Assembly (NCBI GenBank): GCA_023053545.1
Contig: JAKZAN010000004.1
Span: 2,108,001 to 2,172,000 of the forward strand
Source of the DNA: Lepidurus packardi
Taxonomy: Eukaryota; Arthropoda; Branchiopoda; Notostraca; Triopsidae
Direction of reading: 5' to 3'
Length of the DNA: 64,000 nt
The notes under the pieces were generated by a model that had not been told where the DNA came from, searched no databases, and saw only the letters and a program-made list of their open reading frames with translations. The translations under genes were made by a program, and so were the position numbers. Shown piece by piece: positions 10,113-20,273 of this stretch. Positions within the stretch are counted from its first letter, which is position 1, and the number at the start of each line of letters is the position of its first letter.

Positions 10113-10895
10113 ACAAGAATTGAAAACTTACTCCACCGCTTCAACACCGCACACGACCCATACCGTCCCTTGCTTGCTGGTGCTTCACGGGCCCCATAAT
10201 GCCCTCGAACCACGCCCACCAGAGAAGCTCCTTTGTTAACCATGTAAGACCTAACACGCGGAAAATGAGCGGGCCTGCTCGCAGTATTTCGCAATACAGA
10301 ATATTAGCACAATGGAGCTCTATCTCAAGCCTATTAGCCAAGGAAAAGGCGAACATTAAAAAAGTCGTTGAGTCGTGAGTCGTTGGCCAAGTCAACTTAT
10401 CTTAAGTCACATCTTCCTTTTCGCTTCGAGACTTTGGACGAGTTTCGCAGCCCCAAAAGGATTCCTTTCCACCCTCTTTCTGCGGTCTGCATTAAGGAGG
10501 TCCTACAAAACAAACATAGAAGGGGGAAAAAGTTAGTCGGAACTTGTACAAACGAGTCAAAGGCTAAATCCTAAAAATGACATTTTTTTTCTATAAACAT
10601 GTACAAATTTTGTACTTTGCACTAACTAAATTGAGGATAAATTGGACTATAATATTCAGTATTTTGAATTTTAGCGCTTATTTAAAAAAATGACTCAAGA
10701 GACTCAAATGAGAAAGATATGTCCCTCAAACGTTTGAGAATTGAAACGTTATTTGGGGGAAACAAAAACGTTACCTCGACTTCCAAATTTTGACATCGTC
10801 TTCGGTAGATGCCCAAAAAGACGAACATAGACGAAAGCAGAGACTAATACACGAAATGTACTCAAATTTCTGAAAAGACTCCAATGTGTCCCGTC
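10113..10895. repeat. Dispersed repeat A, copy 1
   Basis: Three blocks here match the second copy at 21.88-23.0 kb in the same order and orientation: 10116-10345 with 21885-22090, 10395-10600 with 22405-22605, and 10790-10895 with 22860-23000. The blocks share strings such as GGAGCTCTATCTCAAGCC, CTTCCTTTTCGCTTCGA and ACAAACGAGTCAAAGGCTAA. No protein or terminal repeats are recognised, so the class is unknown. Confidence 0.75.
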
Positions 10896-12928
10896 CCCAC
10901 GCCTCTAGACGTAGCAGGGGTAGAAAAGACTTTTCCTCAAGTCGACCAGGTGCAGGTTATGCTCCCCTTTTTCGTAGCTGTTGCAACACAGGACCTTCGA
11001 GAGTTCTTCCTCCTTTTCTCTCGTGGTCTCATGAGCGTCCTAGAAACGACAAATAAGGAACAAGAATAAAACACAAGAACAAAAGAAGGAACAAGAATAA
11101 AAACTGTAAAATAGGAATAAAAACGCTAAAACTCAGCTATTTAAACGCTTGAAAATCAATCTACCTTCTATAAACATATTACCAATATGTTCAAACATAA
11201 AGTGAACGCCTCGGCTAGGGAAAGAAACCAAAAAACCACACTGGAAAAAATAAAAATAAGCTCTTATCTCTTCTGAAAAGTTCTTATCCGGCATCCAAAC
11301 AGTCTTGGAAACACGGCAAAATCGCAGACGGAGCGCTAAGGGACCCAAATGGAGTGAAAGCCTGTTTTTCGCTGTTTTTGCCATTTAAGACCTTTTGCCA
11401 TTTAAGACTTATTGTATTGTAACAGTTGCGTTTTTCTTTTTCTTCTCCAAAAGGATGGCAAAACGCACGGGGATAAAGTTGGCTGAGCGGAACTGGATGA
11501 GTGAAAGGACCACACCACACATTGAACACTTGTAAACTGTTCGTGATATTTGTCACCACCTAATAAACAGAGAAGAGACAACATTGAGTAATACTGTTCA
11601 TGTTTAAACACAACTTAGTAAGGTCTTCAGCTTTAACACGTTTGATTTGAGTCACGGAAAAATACGTCATCCCACCCACTTGACAAACCGAAAACTGGCG
11701 GACCAGCCGTGTATGCGAATGCTCTCGCGTTGAGCGGCATGGAACAAGGAGATGAACGCGAATGAATGGCACTGTGTAGTCAGTGGGAGCGAACAAACTT
11801 GAAAACGTTCGAAACCTAGTGACGCAGGAATAATTTCGAAAATAAGCAATAGTGCCGCTTTTACTTAACAAAATGTGAGCATATGCACGCTGCTTGCTTA
11901 CAGTTAAGCTTTGATTGCTTTCAGTTTGACCAAAGTCCGATGGAGTCGATAAATTTAAACTAAAACGGGAGCAAATTACCTGAGGCGTTTTAACAATACG
12001 TTTTACACATTTTGACTGTGGGAGAATGCATGCCCGTTGGTTTGAATAAAGACAAACTTTTGAGAAAAAAAGCCTTCTACTTTTTCTGGAGCAGTAGGCT
12101 CCTGTTTTCGAGGCGTTCTGGGAATGAACTGATTCGCAATCTTTTTTCATCTTGGCTGTTGAATCTTTTTCACATTTTTGAATCCTTTGGAATCTTTTTC
12201 TCATTTGCTGTTTCATTATGCCAGCTGCAGACAATAAAGCCAATAAGTTGGGAGGGAGGGAGAGGCGTTCAATTCCCGGTTGACTCGTAAACCATATTTT
12301 CTCGGGCATACCCTTCGCGAAAATTCTGGCGCTTGGCTTTTAGAATCGACAACGTTTTTTTTCCCCATTAGGCTTCTTCCAACGGTTTTGAGAAACGCTG
12401 GCTGGCTTGGGGTTTTCGAGACCAAGTTTTTTTTTCTCCTCCCCCACCTACCTTGCCGTTCTTTGACGAGCCTGTTCTGTCAAAACTGTTGCACGATATA
12501 CGGATGGGTACCAGTGCTTCCACTTCTAGAGGGTTTCCTCCAAATTAGAGGTTTTGGACATTTTATTTCTAAATCTAGAGGTTTTAATGAAAAAATAAAT
12601 AAATCTTTACTGTTTAGGTATAATACTTCAATTTACCAATGTCAGAAATCCACCGAACATAAGCCTAGTTGCGTTTCCTATCCGGAACACTGAATGCATG
12701 TTCTGAGTGGAGCACCAGGTTCGCCCTCTTAATGCCCGTGACGTCATACCTGTGGGATACCCTAGTATGACTAGAAACGACCGACTGCACAGTCAGAAAT
12801 TTGAAATTTGCAGGTAGAAATTTTCATGAATTTCTTGTAAAACTGTCTAATTACATAATTAAACATTATTTTAGTTCTTGTTACTAGCGTTCATTTATTT
12901 AGTTTTTAAAGCAAATTGTACTTACCAG
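10896..12928. other. Long stretch without a recognised gene
   Basis: Both strands have moderate open frames, the longest 249 codons at 11560-12309 on the minus strand. None shows a domain, splice pattern or repetitive coding signature that I recognise, and composition drifts AT-rich to the right. It could hold decayed transposon or intron sequence of the gene at 13.2 kb. Nothing more can be supported. Confidence 0.4.
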
Positions 12929-12957
12929 TTACCAACAAAGTCGAACAACGACTGTTG

Positions 12958-13186
12958 AGTTTTTTGGTAAATTTTTTTCCTTTTTCGATTTTTTTGGTTT
13001 TGTATTTTTAAATTTTTTATGATTTTTTGCGATTTCTTTGTGCAGTTTTTGGTATACATTTTTATTTAAATTGCGATTTTTAATTATCTTTTTGGTTTTG
13101 TTTTTTGTAGTTTTAGTTTTTTCTGTTTTTTCCGGATTTCTTTGTAACTTCTGTGATTTTTTGGGATTTGTGAGGAAAAGTTGCAT
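12958..13186. repeat. T-rich low-complexity tract
   Basis: The plus strand is dominated by T-runs broken by single purines (TTTTTGG, TTTTTCG, GATTTTTT). It ends just before the TTTAG acceptor at 13227, so it may serve as the upstream intron of the next gene. The lysine-rich minus-strand open frame over it is an artefact of composition. Confidence 0.7.
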
Positions 13187-13227
13187 ATGTTTTTTAATGA
13201 ATTGCTAATTCTGCATATCTTGTTTAG

Positions 13228-14408
13228 GGCGAAAGCAACGTGCACGATCTGCTAGCTCAACGATTCCTGCAAGAAATCCAGAAACGTCCTGATGTTCCCG
13301 ATTCGCGTAATCTGGCTCGTTTCTTGCTCCAAATGCAGCCCGCCTTGGTTGAGCCCTCGGAAGTCAAAATCCTTTTATCTTTATGCCAACGAGTCCAGCG
13401 TAACGTGTACGACAAACTCACTTTACGCGCTCTGCAGAAACTCCAAGCGAATTTGGAGCAAAACTTGACTTCGCGACCTTCGAGATCAGGAGAAGAGATG
13501 GAAAGTGAAGACACGGCACCTGAAATCACCTCCGTCAGCTCTCAAGACGCCAACAATAGCAACCTCGCTCGGCGCATGCGCCAATTGCCCAGCACCAAAG
13601 AACTTTCCAAAAGTCTTCATCCTCCCGAAGACGTCGAAGAAGAAGTGTTCGATACAAGTTAACGTTCACGTTCCATCGAATCGGACTCCTCGAGCCAACC
13701 CAAACTTTCCCAACTTCGGTCCAAGGGACGATTCACGCTCTCTATAAGCCCCGCCCCTTCACGCCGAAGGACTCGTGCATCACTTCAGCGATTAGGAGAA
13801 GCGATGTATATTGAAGACGTGGCACTTGAAGTCACTTCTATCAGCTCTCAAGATGCTAATAGTACAAACCTAATTCCGCGCATGCGCCAATTGGGCGGCA
13901 GACAAGAAATTTCCAAAAGTTCTCATCCTCCCGAAGTCGAAAAAGTCGATGTTTTCGTCGAATCGGTCTCGTCCAGCCAACCGAAATCTTCCCAAATTCA
14001 GTCCAACAAATGATTCACGCTCTCTCGAAGCCCCGACCCTGCGCGCCGAAGCACTCGCGCATCGGTTCTGCGCTCGAATGAAGCGTCACCGGTCTTGGTC
14101 TCAATCGAAAGATTCGTGAAACCAAGACGATCACCGAGAGTCCTACAACTTCGGAATCGAGTGGCAGAATCACGAGGTTTGGAAATCTAATTTATTTTGA
14201 TTTTTTTTTGTAAATTAAAAGGATGATTTAGTAGTTTGAGAGTTAATTTGTATGAAACTGTTATGTCATTTTTGTTACAATAGGTCACGTGCTGCTTCGT
14301 GCTTCTACCAGTGTGCCTTCATCACCCGCTCCCAGCTCAGAAGAAATCATTCACGAAAGTCCTGTGAGGAAATCTACGCGAAATGTGTCGAGAAGAGGAA
14401 GAAAATGA
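13228..14408 (+). pseudogene. Unknown host gene with internal duplication, 3' exons
   Basis: An acceptor (TTGTTTAG before 13228) opens a frame GESNVHDLLAQRFLQEIQ followed by a leucine-rich helical stretch and then an S/R-rich tail. A 306-bp unit is duplicated in frame: SVSSQDANNSNLARRMRQL (13,5xx) and SISSQDANSTNLIPRMRQL (13,8xx). The same frame continues through RSRSIESDSSSQPKLSQL and RFTLSISPAPSRRRTRAS. It is broken by TAA at 13660-13662 and TGA at 14011-14013. A phase-consistent donor after 14176 joins 14284-14408, which ends ESPVRKSTRNVSRRGRK and a stop. The family is not recognised; the basic repeats suggest a nucleic-acid or chromatin protein. It is either a pseudogene or an allele with two stops. 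Confidence 0.6.
13482..14093 (+). repeat. 306-bp in-frame coding duplication
   Basis: The segment from about 13482 to 13787 is repeated at 13788-14093, with TCAGCTCTCAAGA at 13535 and 13841 as an anchor. The period of 306 is a multiple of three, so the reading frame is kept across both copies. Each copy carries an R-M-R-Q-L motif, an SSQPK motif and an RRxTRAS motif. Confidence 0.85.
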
Positions 14409-14560
14409 ATTTTTCAGATTTTTTTTTTATCATTTTTTATACGGAATTTTCAGTTTAAATTGAAGTTTTCCAAGGTTTTAGTTTCTTGCGGGTCGTAGCT
14501 TGTTAGACTTGTAGGAAGGTGCCAGATACATATTGTTCCCACGTCATTACCAATGGCTCG
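14409..14560 (+). terminator. 3' flank of the gene ending at 14408
   Basis: AT-rich sequence follows the stop codon. No canonical AATAAA is seen in the first 150 bases, so the poly(A) site is not placed. No other feature. Confidence 0.25.
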
Positions 14561-14570
14561 AGGACTAAAT

Positions 14571-14665
14571 CGATGATAATAATCGATGATAATAATAATC
14601 GATGATAATAATAATCGATGATAATAATCGATGATAATAATCGATGATTCATAATCGAGGACTAA
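14571..14665 (+). repeat. AATCGATGATAAT microsatellite
   Basis: Six to seven units of ATCGATGATAATA(ATA) lie in tandem, with unit length varying by insertion of extra AAT triplets. The run ends in AATCGAGGACTAAATC, which also precedes it in the form CGAGGACTAAATCGATG. Simple slippage repeat. Confidence 0.9.
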
Positions 14666-15444
14666 ATCAATGAAACAGAAACAATTAATAAAATAAATAT
14701 AGAAAATTATTTTTTTAAAAACTCTAAAAAGGATGTAGTGTCAACAGGTTCTCCAGTTTCAAAACACAGAGATAGAAATGACACAAATTGTGTCCTTTTG
14801 TTGCAAAACGTTATCGAAAAAAGAATGAGAAATGCGTGTCACTCGAGTTTGAAATTGGATTGGAAATGCATTAAGTTAGGTCAGATTAGCTTAAAGTTAG
14901 GTTAGCTTAACTTAGGTTAACGGTTCTCATCAACTTTCGTAAAGAATCGTTAAAACTTGTACTTTCACTTCATTGGCTGACAAAACGAAAATTCGTTGTT
15001 CGAAATTGACACAGTAGTGTCAATTCTGATAGCGTGATACGCTACAACTTTTTGTCACTAGATCCGGAGAACGTGTTGGTAAGTGTAGGTTTTGGTGATT
15101 AAATAAGAATGCCCTAGTTTACCTGTTGGGACACGCCCCCATTGCTGTGGTATTACTGCCGTCCTCTTCTCCTTTTTGGGACTTATTTTCCATTTTGATT
15201 TGCAGTTTGCTGTTCGTATCTCTTTGGGAAGGTAAAGTGAAACATGTTACACCATCTGGAGCTCCTACGGCTACCAAAAGTGGGCGTATCAGATTCCATA
15301 TGGTTCAGATTCCATACAAAGACAGCGCCTACACGAACGGGTAGCAAAACATTTATATTATGAATTTATGATTAATATATAGGTAAGTTTTGTGAATCAT
15401 TTTGAATTTCTTTGCAAATTTTAACTTTTCATTGCAACTTTTAC
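14666..15444. other. Intergenic or 3' part of the DYNC2I2-like gene, not resolved
   Basis: The remaining WD40 exons of the minus-strand gene at 15.4-16.2 kb should lie here or further left, but none can be recognised. A run rich in GTTAGGT and TTAGGTTA occurs at 14876-14925; such TTAGG-like patches are common in arthropod genomes. The plus-strand frame 15126-15344 matches nothing known. Confidence 0.4.
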
Positions 15445-16223
15445 CGTAATAAGTAGCTCCTGCTAATGTGGTGGGTTCTAGGGGATGGAATGCTATAGCA
15501 GTCACACTCGTGGCGATTAGGTGATGTGGTTTAGACACGTCAAGGCGAGATCTAGGGCAAGAAAAGGAGAAGTTAAAGGGATTTTTTATGGGAATTGTTT
15601 ACTTGTTGGGGTACCAAATGCAGATTCCGGTTTCATGCGAACACCAGCTAGAGTGGAAAGAATGACCTTAGGCTGCTGCTATGGCAGTTCCATTGTAAGG
15701 CCATTATGGCCATTTGGGGGAAATTGGAGGCTTGGAGTTGGTGAAGAACTTTGGATTCTTCGTCGGACTCGCTGTAAGTCAGTAATTCGTAGGCATCGAA
15801 GGCTCGACTGACTTGGTTTTCGATTAAGGCTTCTTCAATAAGAGGACAGGCTTTTTGAAGGAAAGCTAGGACACGGAACATGTTCGTTCCCTGGTCAGTT
15901 AACTCTGTAATTGTGTCGACCAGCTCGGACGTTTGAATCTGTAAAAAAATTATTAATGTACACCAATTCTTCCCAAATGAACAGAAAACGGATAGTACCT
16001 CTACATTATGGGTTGGGAATGGTTCAGTGGACTTGTCGGCTGTCGTTGATTGACTGCATTGCGTTTCAATTGCTTTAAACGTCCTAAAACAATGAAATTA
16101 AGGAATTGATTTGAAATTTCCCGCCCGATTTTGCTTCAGTTTTTCAGCCTTATTTTGAATTTACTTGTTCTGGTAGCGATTCGATAAGATGGAAATTACA
16201 CTTGTTTTAGAATCCGTGAACAT
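15445..16223 (-). pseudogene. DYNC2I2: Dynein-2 intermediate chain 2-like, 5' exons
   Basis: Four exons join in phase: 16223-16165 (MFTDSKTSVISIL), 16083-15999 (IETQCSQSTTADKSTEPF), 15938-15603 (starts IQTSELVDTIT, then VLAFLQKACPLIEEALIENQ, VSRAFDAYELL, MALQWN and GICIWYPN) and 15551-15445 (SRLDVSKPHH, then VTAIAFHPLEPTTLAGATYY). Introns are 81, 60 and 51 bp. The order matches the N-terminus and first WD40 blade of WDR34: AFLxRVE, SHAFDGFE, a WN-x-TGS blade, AWNLD, AFHPxxPxxxAGG. The protein is a cargo chain of the intraflagellar retrograde motor in cilia. Exon 3 has a defect just after MALQWN: about 11 bases look missing and a TAA stands where a YG codon is expected. Later WD40 blades are not seen. 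It is either a pseudogene or a damaged allele. Confidence 0.7.
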
Positions 16224-16615
16224 TCTGCGATTTTGCTACGAATTTAGAGATAGGATAGGTTAATTTATTCGTTTGTTTGTTGTAGCATAGGTTGCCATGG
16301 TGGGATAGGGAATACGGGGGAAGACATTAGGCTCCACCTATTGACCAATCAGGAGGCCGAGACTGAATCGGCTGCCCAGACTACGCCACCGCCTGCTCCG
16401 TCAAGTATCAGGGCGAGTAACACGAAGATTTGGATCTGCTGTACTGCTGGCACTCGTAATCCTGAAGAGGAAAGAGCGCTTTGCTTCTGATCGAGCCCAG
16501 TTGCGGATTTGATCTTTTTTAGAATTTTACGATTTACTCCAAAACTGGATGAAATAACACACAAATAGTCATTTATCTAGTGAAATTGCTCAAGTGACGA
16601 GCGTGAGATTTTAAT
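16224..16615. promoter_or_regulatory. Shared head-to-head 5' region
   Basis: This 392-bp interval separates the start codons of the DYNC2I2-like gene (minus) and the PRC1-like gene (plus), so it probably holds both promoters. It contains TTGCCATGGTGGGATAGGG and a short GC-richer block at 16370-16480. A plus-strand open stretch there (NQEAETESAAQTTPPPAPSS) is not assigned to any gene. No TATA box is obvious. Confidence 0.4.
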
Positions 16616-16680
16616 ATGTCGTCCACACCGTCAAATATAGACCTGTAAGTACATTATTTCCTTTAAAAAAATTCGATGTC

Positions 16681-17325
16681 ATCGGTTACAAGTATTTTTT
16701 GGGGGCAAAAACCCTTGCAGCCACGTCGTGTTTTTCCAACTTCTAGTTTTACGCCTGGTTTTTTTTTCTATTATTAAAAGCTCAGGCGTGAGCTAATGCT
16801 CGTTGCCGTTTCTGTACAAGTTTTCACTAGATTTCATATAATTGTTTCAATTATCATTCGTACAATTACAAGTACATGATTCAGTTGGCAATATTATCCT
16901 ATGAGAAGAACATTAGTTATAGTTTGGGGGAAGGGGAGGGTAAATATTATTATGTTTTCTGCAACGTTCTTAAGGCGGACATTGTAAAAGCCACGACTAC
17001 ACTATTGGGAAAAGCCTTTGATCAATCAAAAAAATCTGAGGGTTAAAATGGAGTTTGAGTTTTGCCAGTTCACGTAATAAATAGGCTCTATGTCTGTTTA
17101 AAAGTCTACACCGGAAGAAAATGTGCGTCAAGTCTTGTGTCGCCTGGGTTTTGTACAAGGCTGAAGATTGAAATACGTTTGTTTTGTTTCCTTTTTCGGT
17201 TACAAGTATTTTTTGGGGGCAAAAACCCTTGCTGCCACGTCGTGTTTTTCCAACTTCTAGTATTACCCCCGGGTTTTGTACAAGGCTGAAGATTGAAATA
17301 CGTTTGTTTTCTTTCCTTTTTTTAG
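16681..17325 (+). repeat. Duplicated intron sequence in PRC1-like intron 1
   Basis: Two intron segments recur. CGGTTACAAGTATTTTTTGG followed by about 57 matching bases is at 16681 and 17195. A 50-bp block containing GTACAAGGCTGAAGATTG is at about 17143 and 17272. The order implies a tandem duplication of about 129 bp near the acceptor plus one older copy that is now split by the retroposon at 16759-17134. Confidence 0.8.
16759..17134 (-). mobile_element. Retroposon B (SINE or LINE 3' end), copy 1
   Basis: The insert starts at its left with a T-run (a poly(A) tail on the minus strand) and is flanked by CGCCTGG on both sides, a likely 7-bp target-site duplication. Its first 185 bp match, inverted, the plus-strand sequence at 24379-24553 and, in part, 39990-40080. 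The shared tail reads GAGCATTAGCTCA-G-CCTGAGC before the A-run. No tRNA-like head is recognised, so it may be a LINE 3' UTR and not a true SINE. Confidence 0.7.
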
Positions 17326-17772
17326 GAATTGGACGATTCAGAACATTTTACGAAAAAAAATTTACGAAATTGGGCTCGTCATGGATGCGAGTGGGGTTTG
17401 ATGGTGAAGGCTTGATGCTTAGGGAGAGCGCTGTAAACCGCACAATCCGGGTAAAACTTTGCAGATTCATTAGTATCACTCATCACTTATTTAATTTTCG
17501 CTTATTTATTTGTAGCAAAGCATTGAAGCTATTGTGGACCAAGAAGACGAATATGAACAACGGAAGATTGCTTCGGTGGAGAAATATCGTCAAGAATACC
17601 ACATCTTAGCTAAAGTAACTACTCAATTACGGCTCTGCGCGGACGTAAAGTCACACCGAAATACCCGTTTTCGCCTAAATTCTTAGTAGAAGAAGCAGTT
17701 TCTTCAGCCAATCCCTTGCGCGCGGAACGAATAGGCAGCTGATTCTGAGCGGTAGATTCATTAACAGGAACC

Positions 17773-18343
17773 CTGCTGGTTTGATTTAAGACTTATCTGG
17801 GATTGTAAAAAAGCATCAATATCCATAAAACGTTGAGCAAAATCTTTTAAAACAGGAACGCACTCAGAAAACATGTTTTCGACTGGTTTGATAGGAGCGG
17901 TAGATTCATTAACAGGAACTAAGTAAAAACATATGATCAATACCATCATTACACATTATACTAAATTACCTCGCTGGTTTGATGTAAGACTTCTCTGGGA
18001 TTGTAGAAAACCATCAATATGCTCAAAACGTTGAGCAAAATCTTTTAATACAGGAACGCAGTCTTAAAACATGTTCGCCAGTGACTCTAAAGGCACCTAA
18101 AGTTAGAAACGTCTAATTAGGAACAATCCGACCAAGCAAAATAATTTTTTTTTACGTTTACCGAGGGTAAATTTGTATTGCAATTGTATTTCTTCAACTT
18201 AAGCTGGCAGTCGAATGACCGACGTCTGAGTATGGCATTCTCTTCTTCCAAAACTTCTTTTCCGTGAACCGTATGTGCGAGGGATCTAGCAATCTGGCGG
18301 TTGTTTCCCAAGCATTTGTTGATCACATATTGTGATACAGACA
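17773..18343 (-). CDS. Unknown coiled-coil gene with a duplicated exon
   Basis: Three exons are supported by splice signals. 18343-18162 encodes SVSQYVINKCLGNN, then VHGKEVLEEENAILRRRS. 18096-17970 encodes VPLESLANMF, then DCVPVLKDFAQRFEHIDGFL. 17918-17773 encodes VPVNESTAPIKPVENMF, then ECVPVLKDFAQRFMDIDAFL. The last two are clear duplicates with matching acceptors and ends (SNQRG, SNQQG). The second exon has an in-frame stop after NMF. The first exon has heptad-like leucines and charged residues. No family is recognised. It converges on the PRC1-like gene, whose last visible exon ends at 17644. Confidence 0.45.
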
Positions 18344-18384
18344 CTGTAACAACAAAATGTTATATTAAAAAAAATTCTTTAATT

Positions 18385-18558
18385 ATGGGTTATCGGTCTC
18401 TGACCGGGTCATCGGAAACTCAGATCGGGTCATCAGATCAGATCGGGTTATCGGTCTCTGACCGGGTTATCGGGGTCTCTGACCGGGTCATCAGATCAGA
18501 TCGGGTTTTTGGTCTCTGACCGGGTTATCGAGGTATCAGATCGGGTTATCAGATCACA
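18385..18558 (+). repeat. GGGTYATCRG minisatellite
   Basis: An irregular array of the words GGGTTATCGG, GGGTCATCAGATCAG and TCTCTGACC covers about 170 bp. Longer units such as ATCAGATCAGATCGGGTT recur twice. It follows the acceptor side of the coiled-coil gene. No coding role. Confidence 0.85.
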
Positions 18559-19059
18559 CAAACTGTGCTACCTACGAAACCCCGCTTGCCGCAAACTGCG
18601 CTAATTTGTCAATAATATTCCGCAACTCTTGATCTAGATAAACAACATAAGATTTACTTTGTTTCATTACAATAACGTACGTAGCGTAGGACTTGCCACG
18701 CTTGACATGACATAAACAGGCATGGTTTACTTCAAGGGAAAACTCCTAAACTATTGCGGGAGAATCAAGACAACCGTGGCGTATTAACTTTTTATGAATA
18801 ATGATTATTATTTATATTCATAATAGACATATATATATATGATATGAATGCTCTTTTCTTACCCGAAATTTTCACGTGACTGAATAAACCTCAAGACAAG
18901 ACTAGAGCACGTCGAAATCACGTTGTACTTGTAACATTGGATACTAGCAGCGGCCACTAGATGGCCTCAATTTATCGGTAAATTTCCCTTTAAAAAAAGA
19001 TACGATCCACGCTCTTTACGACATACCGACGATCTGATCAAACTATCGGATCGGGATCT
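18559..19059. other. Intergenic, no gene recognised
   Basis: AT-rich sequence with a TATATATATATG run near 18830 and a GCGGCCACTAGATGGC motif near 18950. Nothing else is recognised. Confidence 0.4.
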
Positions 19060-19079
19060 TTTTGGGAAGATCCAAAGCA

Positions 19080-20125
19080 CTGCCTGCTGTATATGCATGA
19101 AGAGGGTGTCCTCTCTGCGTTGTACTTTTGTTGAGTTTGTCTGGATACTTCAAAGGTTGTTTTAGCTGAGAGTGTTCGTGTCTTGAGATGAGGTGTCTCA
19201 GCTGCTGCTAAAACATTCGAGTTATTCTTTTCGTCGAAGCATTTAACGTCGAAGTCGGCTATTACTAGGTGTTGTAGTAAGAATGAATCAGGGTTTTACA
19301 GGTTATTGGTGGTTTCTGACTTGTGTGTTTTTTTCGGACAAATTCGGACCTTTTCGCAATCGCGGAGACGCAGTATGTTGGCGTGCCAGAATATGGTTGT
19401 GTCCAAATCAGGACGCGAACGCACGACATGATTCACTGCCTCCGTTATTGAGGTGAGCAAGAACGCACTTTCTCGTCATCTTTGACATAGTCCGCCTGCT
19501 GTATATACATGAAGAGGGTGTTCTTCTCTGCGTTGTACTTTTGTTGAGTTTGTCTGGATTCTTCAAAGGTTGTTTTAGCTAAGAGTGTTCGTGTCTTGAC
19601 ACGAGGTGTCTCAGCTGCTCCTAAAACATTCGCGGTCGCGGAGACCGCGATATGGTGGCGTGCCAGAATATGGTTTGTGTCCAGATCTGGACGCGAACGC
19701 ACGACATGCTTCACTGCCTCCGTTATAGAGGTGAGCAAGAACGCACTTTCTCGTCATCTTTGACATAGTCCGCGTGCTGTATTTACATGAAGAGGGTGTT
19801 CTTCTCTGCGTTGTATTTTTGTTGAGTTTGTCTGGATTCTTCAAAGGTTGTTTTAGCTGAAAGTGTTCGTGTCTTGACACGAGGTGTCTCAGCTGTTGCT
19901 AAAACATTCACGGTAGCGGAGACCGCGATATTGTGGCGTGCCAGAATATGGTTGTGTCCAGATCTAGACGGGAACGCACGGCGTGCTTCATTGCCTCCGT
20001 TATAGACGTGAGCAAGAACGCACTTTCTCGTCATCTTTGACATAGTCCTCGTGCTTTATATACATGAAGAGGGTGTTCTTCTCTGCGTTGTACTTTTGTT
20101 GAGTTTGTCTGGATTCGTCCAAGAG
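19080..20125 (-). repeat. Repeat D tandem array (minus orientation)
   Basis: Four units carry the anchor CATGAAGAGGGTGT at 19095, 19508, 19788 and 20063, giving one long unit of about 413 bp and two of about 278 bp. In minus orientation each unit reads a peptide with KTTFEESRQTQQKYNAEKNT and a following VKDDEKVRSCSPQ or ITEAVKHVVRSRPDLD. The long unit also holds a 130-bp block (THKSETTNNIKNPDS-like) absent from the short ones. The same sequence recurs in plus orientation at 62187-62745. The class is unknown. Confidence 0.8.
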
Positions 20126-20273
20126 GGTGTTGTTGTTGTTAAGTTGTTAAAGACGACAGGCGTAATGTCGTCGCATCGTCGTCTGCAGCATTACCAATAG
20201 GTGTCTCTATTTAATGCTCTTCTGTTGCTAGTTTCCTAGGACCAATCACGAATGTACATTATCATCTAGACCT
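20126..20273. other. Junction between repeat D and LINE tail
   Basis: It contains TGTTGTTGTTAAGTTGTTAA and a GACGACAGGCG stretch. It may include the 3' untranslated part of the LINE fragment that follows on the minus strand, but no poly(A) is visible. Confidence 0.3.

Larger units (their letters stand above)
16616..17644 (+). pseudogene. PRC1/Ase1-like microtubule bundler, 5' exons
   Basis: Exon 1 is 16616-16644 (MSSTPSNIDL, strong donor GTAAGT), exon 2 is 17326-17450 (NWTIQNILRKKIYEIGLVMD, then GEGLMLRESAVNRTIR), and exon 3 is 17516-17644 (QSIEAIVDQEDEYEQRKIAS, then VEKYRQEYHIL). Splice phases agree at all junctions. The pattern (EIG, LMLRES, EEEY, SVEKYRxE) resembles the N-terminal dimerisation rods of PRC1/Ase1/MAP65, which cross-link antiparallel microtubules. 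Exon 2 carries one extra base near 17397-17400 that breaks the frame. No downstream exons are recognised. The assignment is by pattern only; another coiled-coil protein is possible. Confidence 0.4.

Noticed and set aside
11560-12309. 249-codon minus-strand open frame as a gene
   Set aside because: No domain, no splice support and irregular composition. Treated as chance.
12929-13186. Lysine/asparagine-rich minus-strand protein
   Set aside because: Pure consequence of the T-rich tract on the plus strand.
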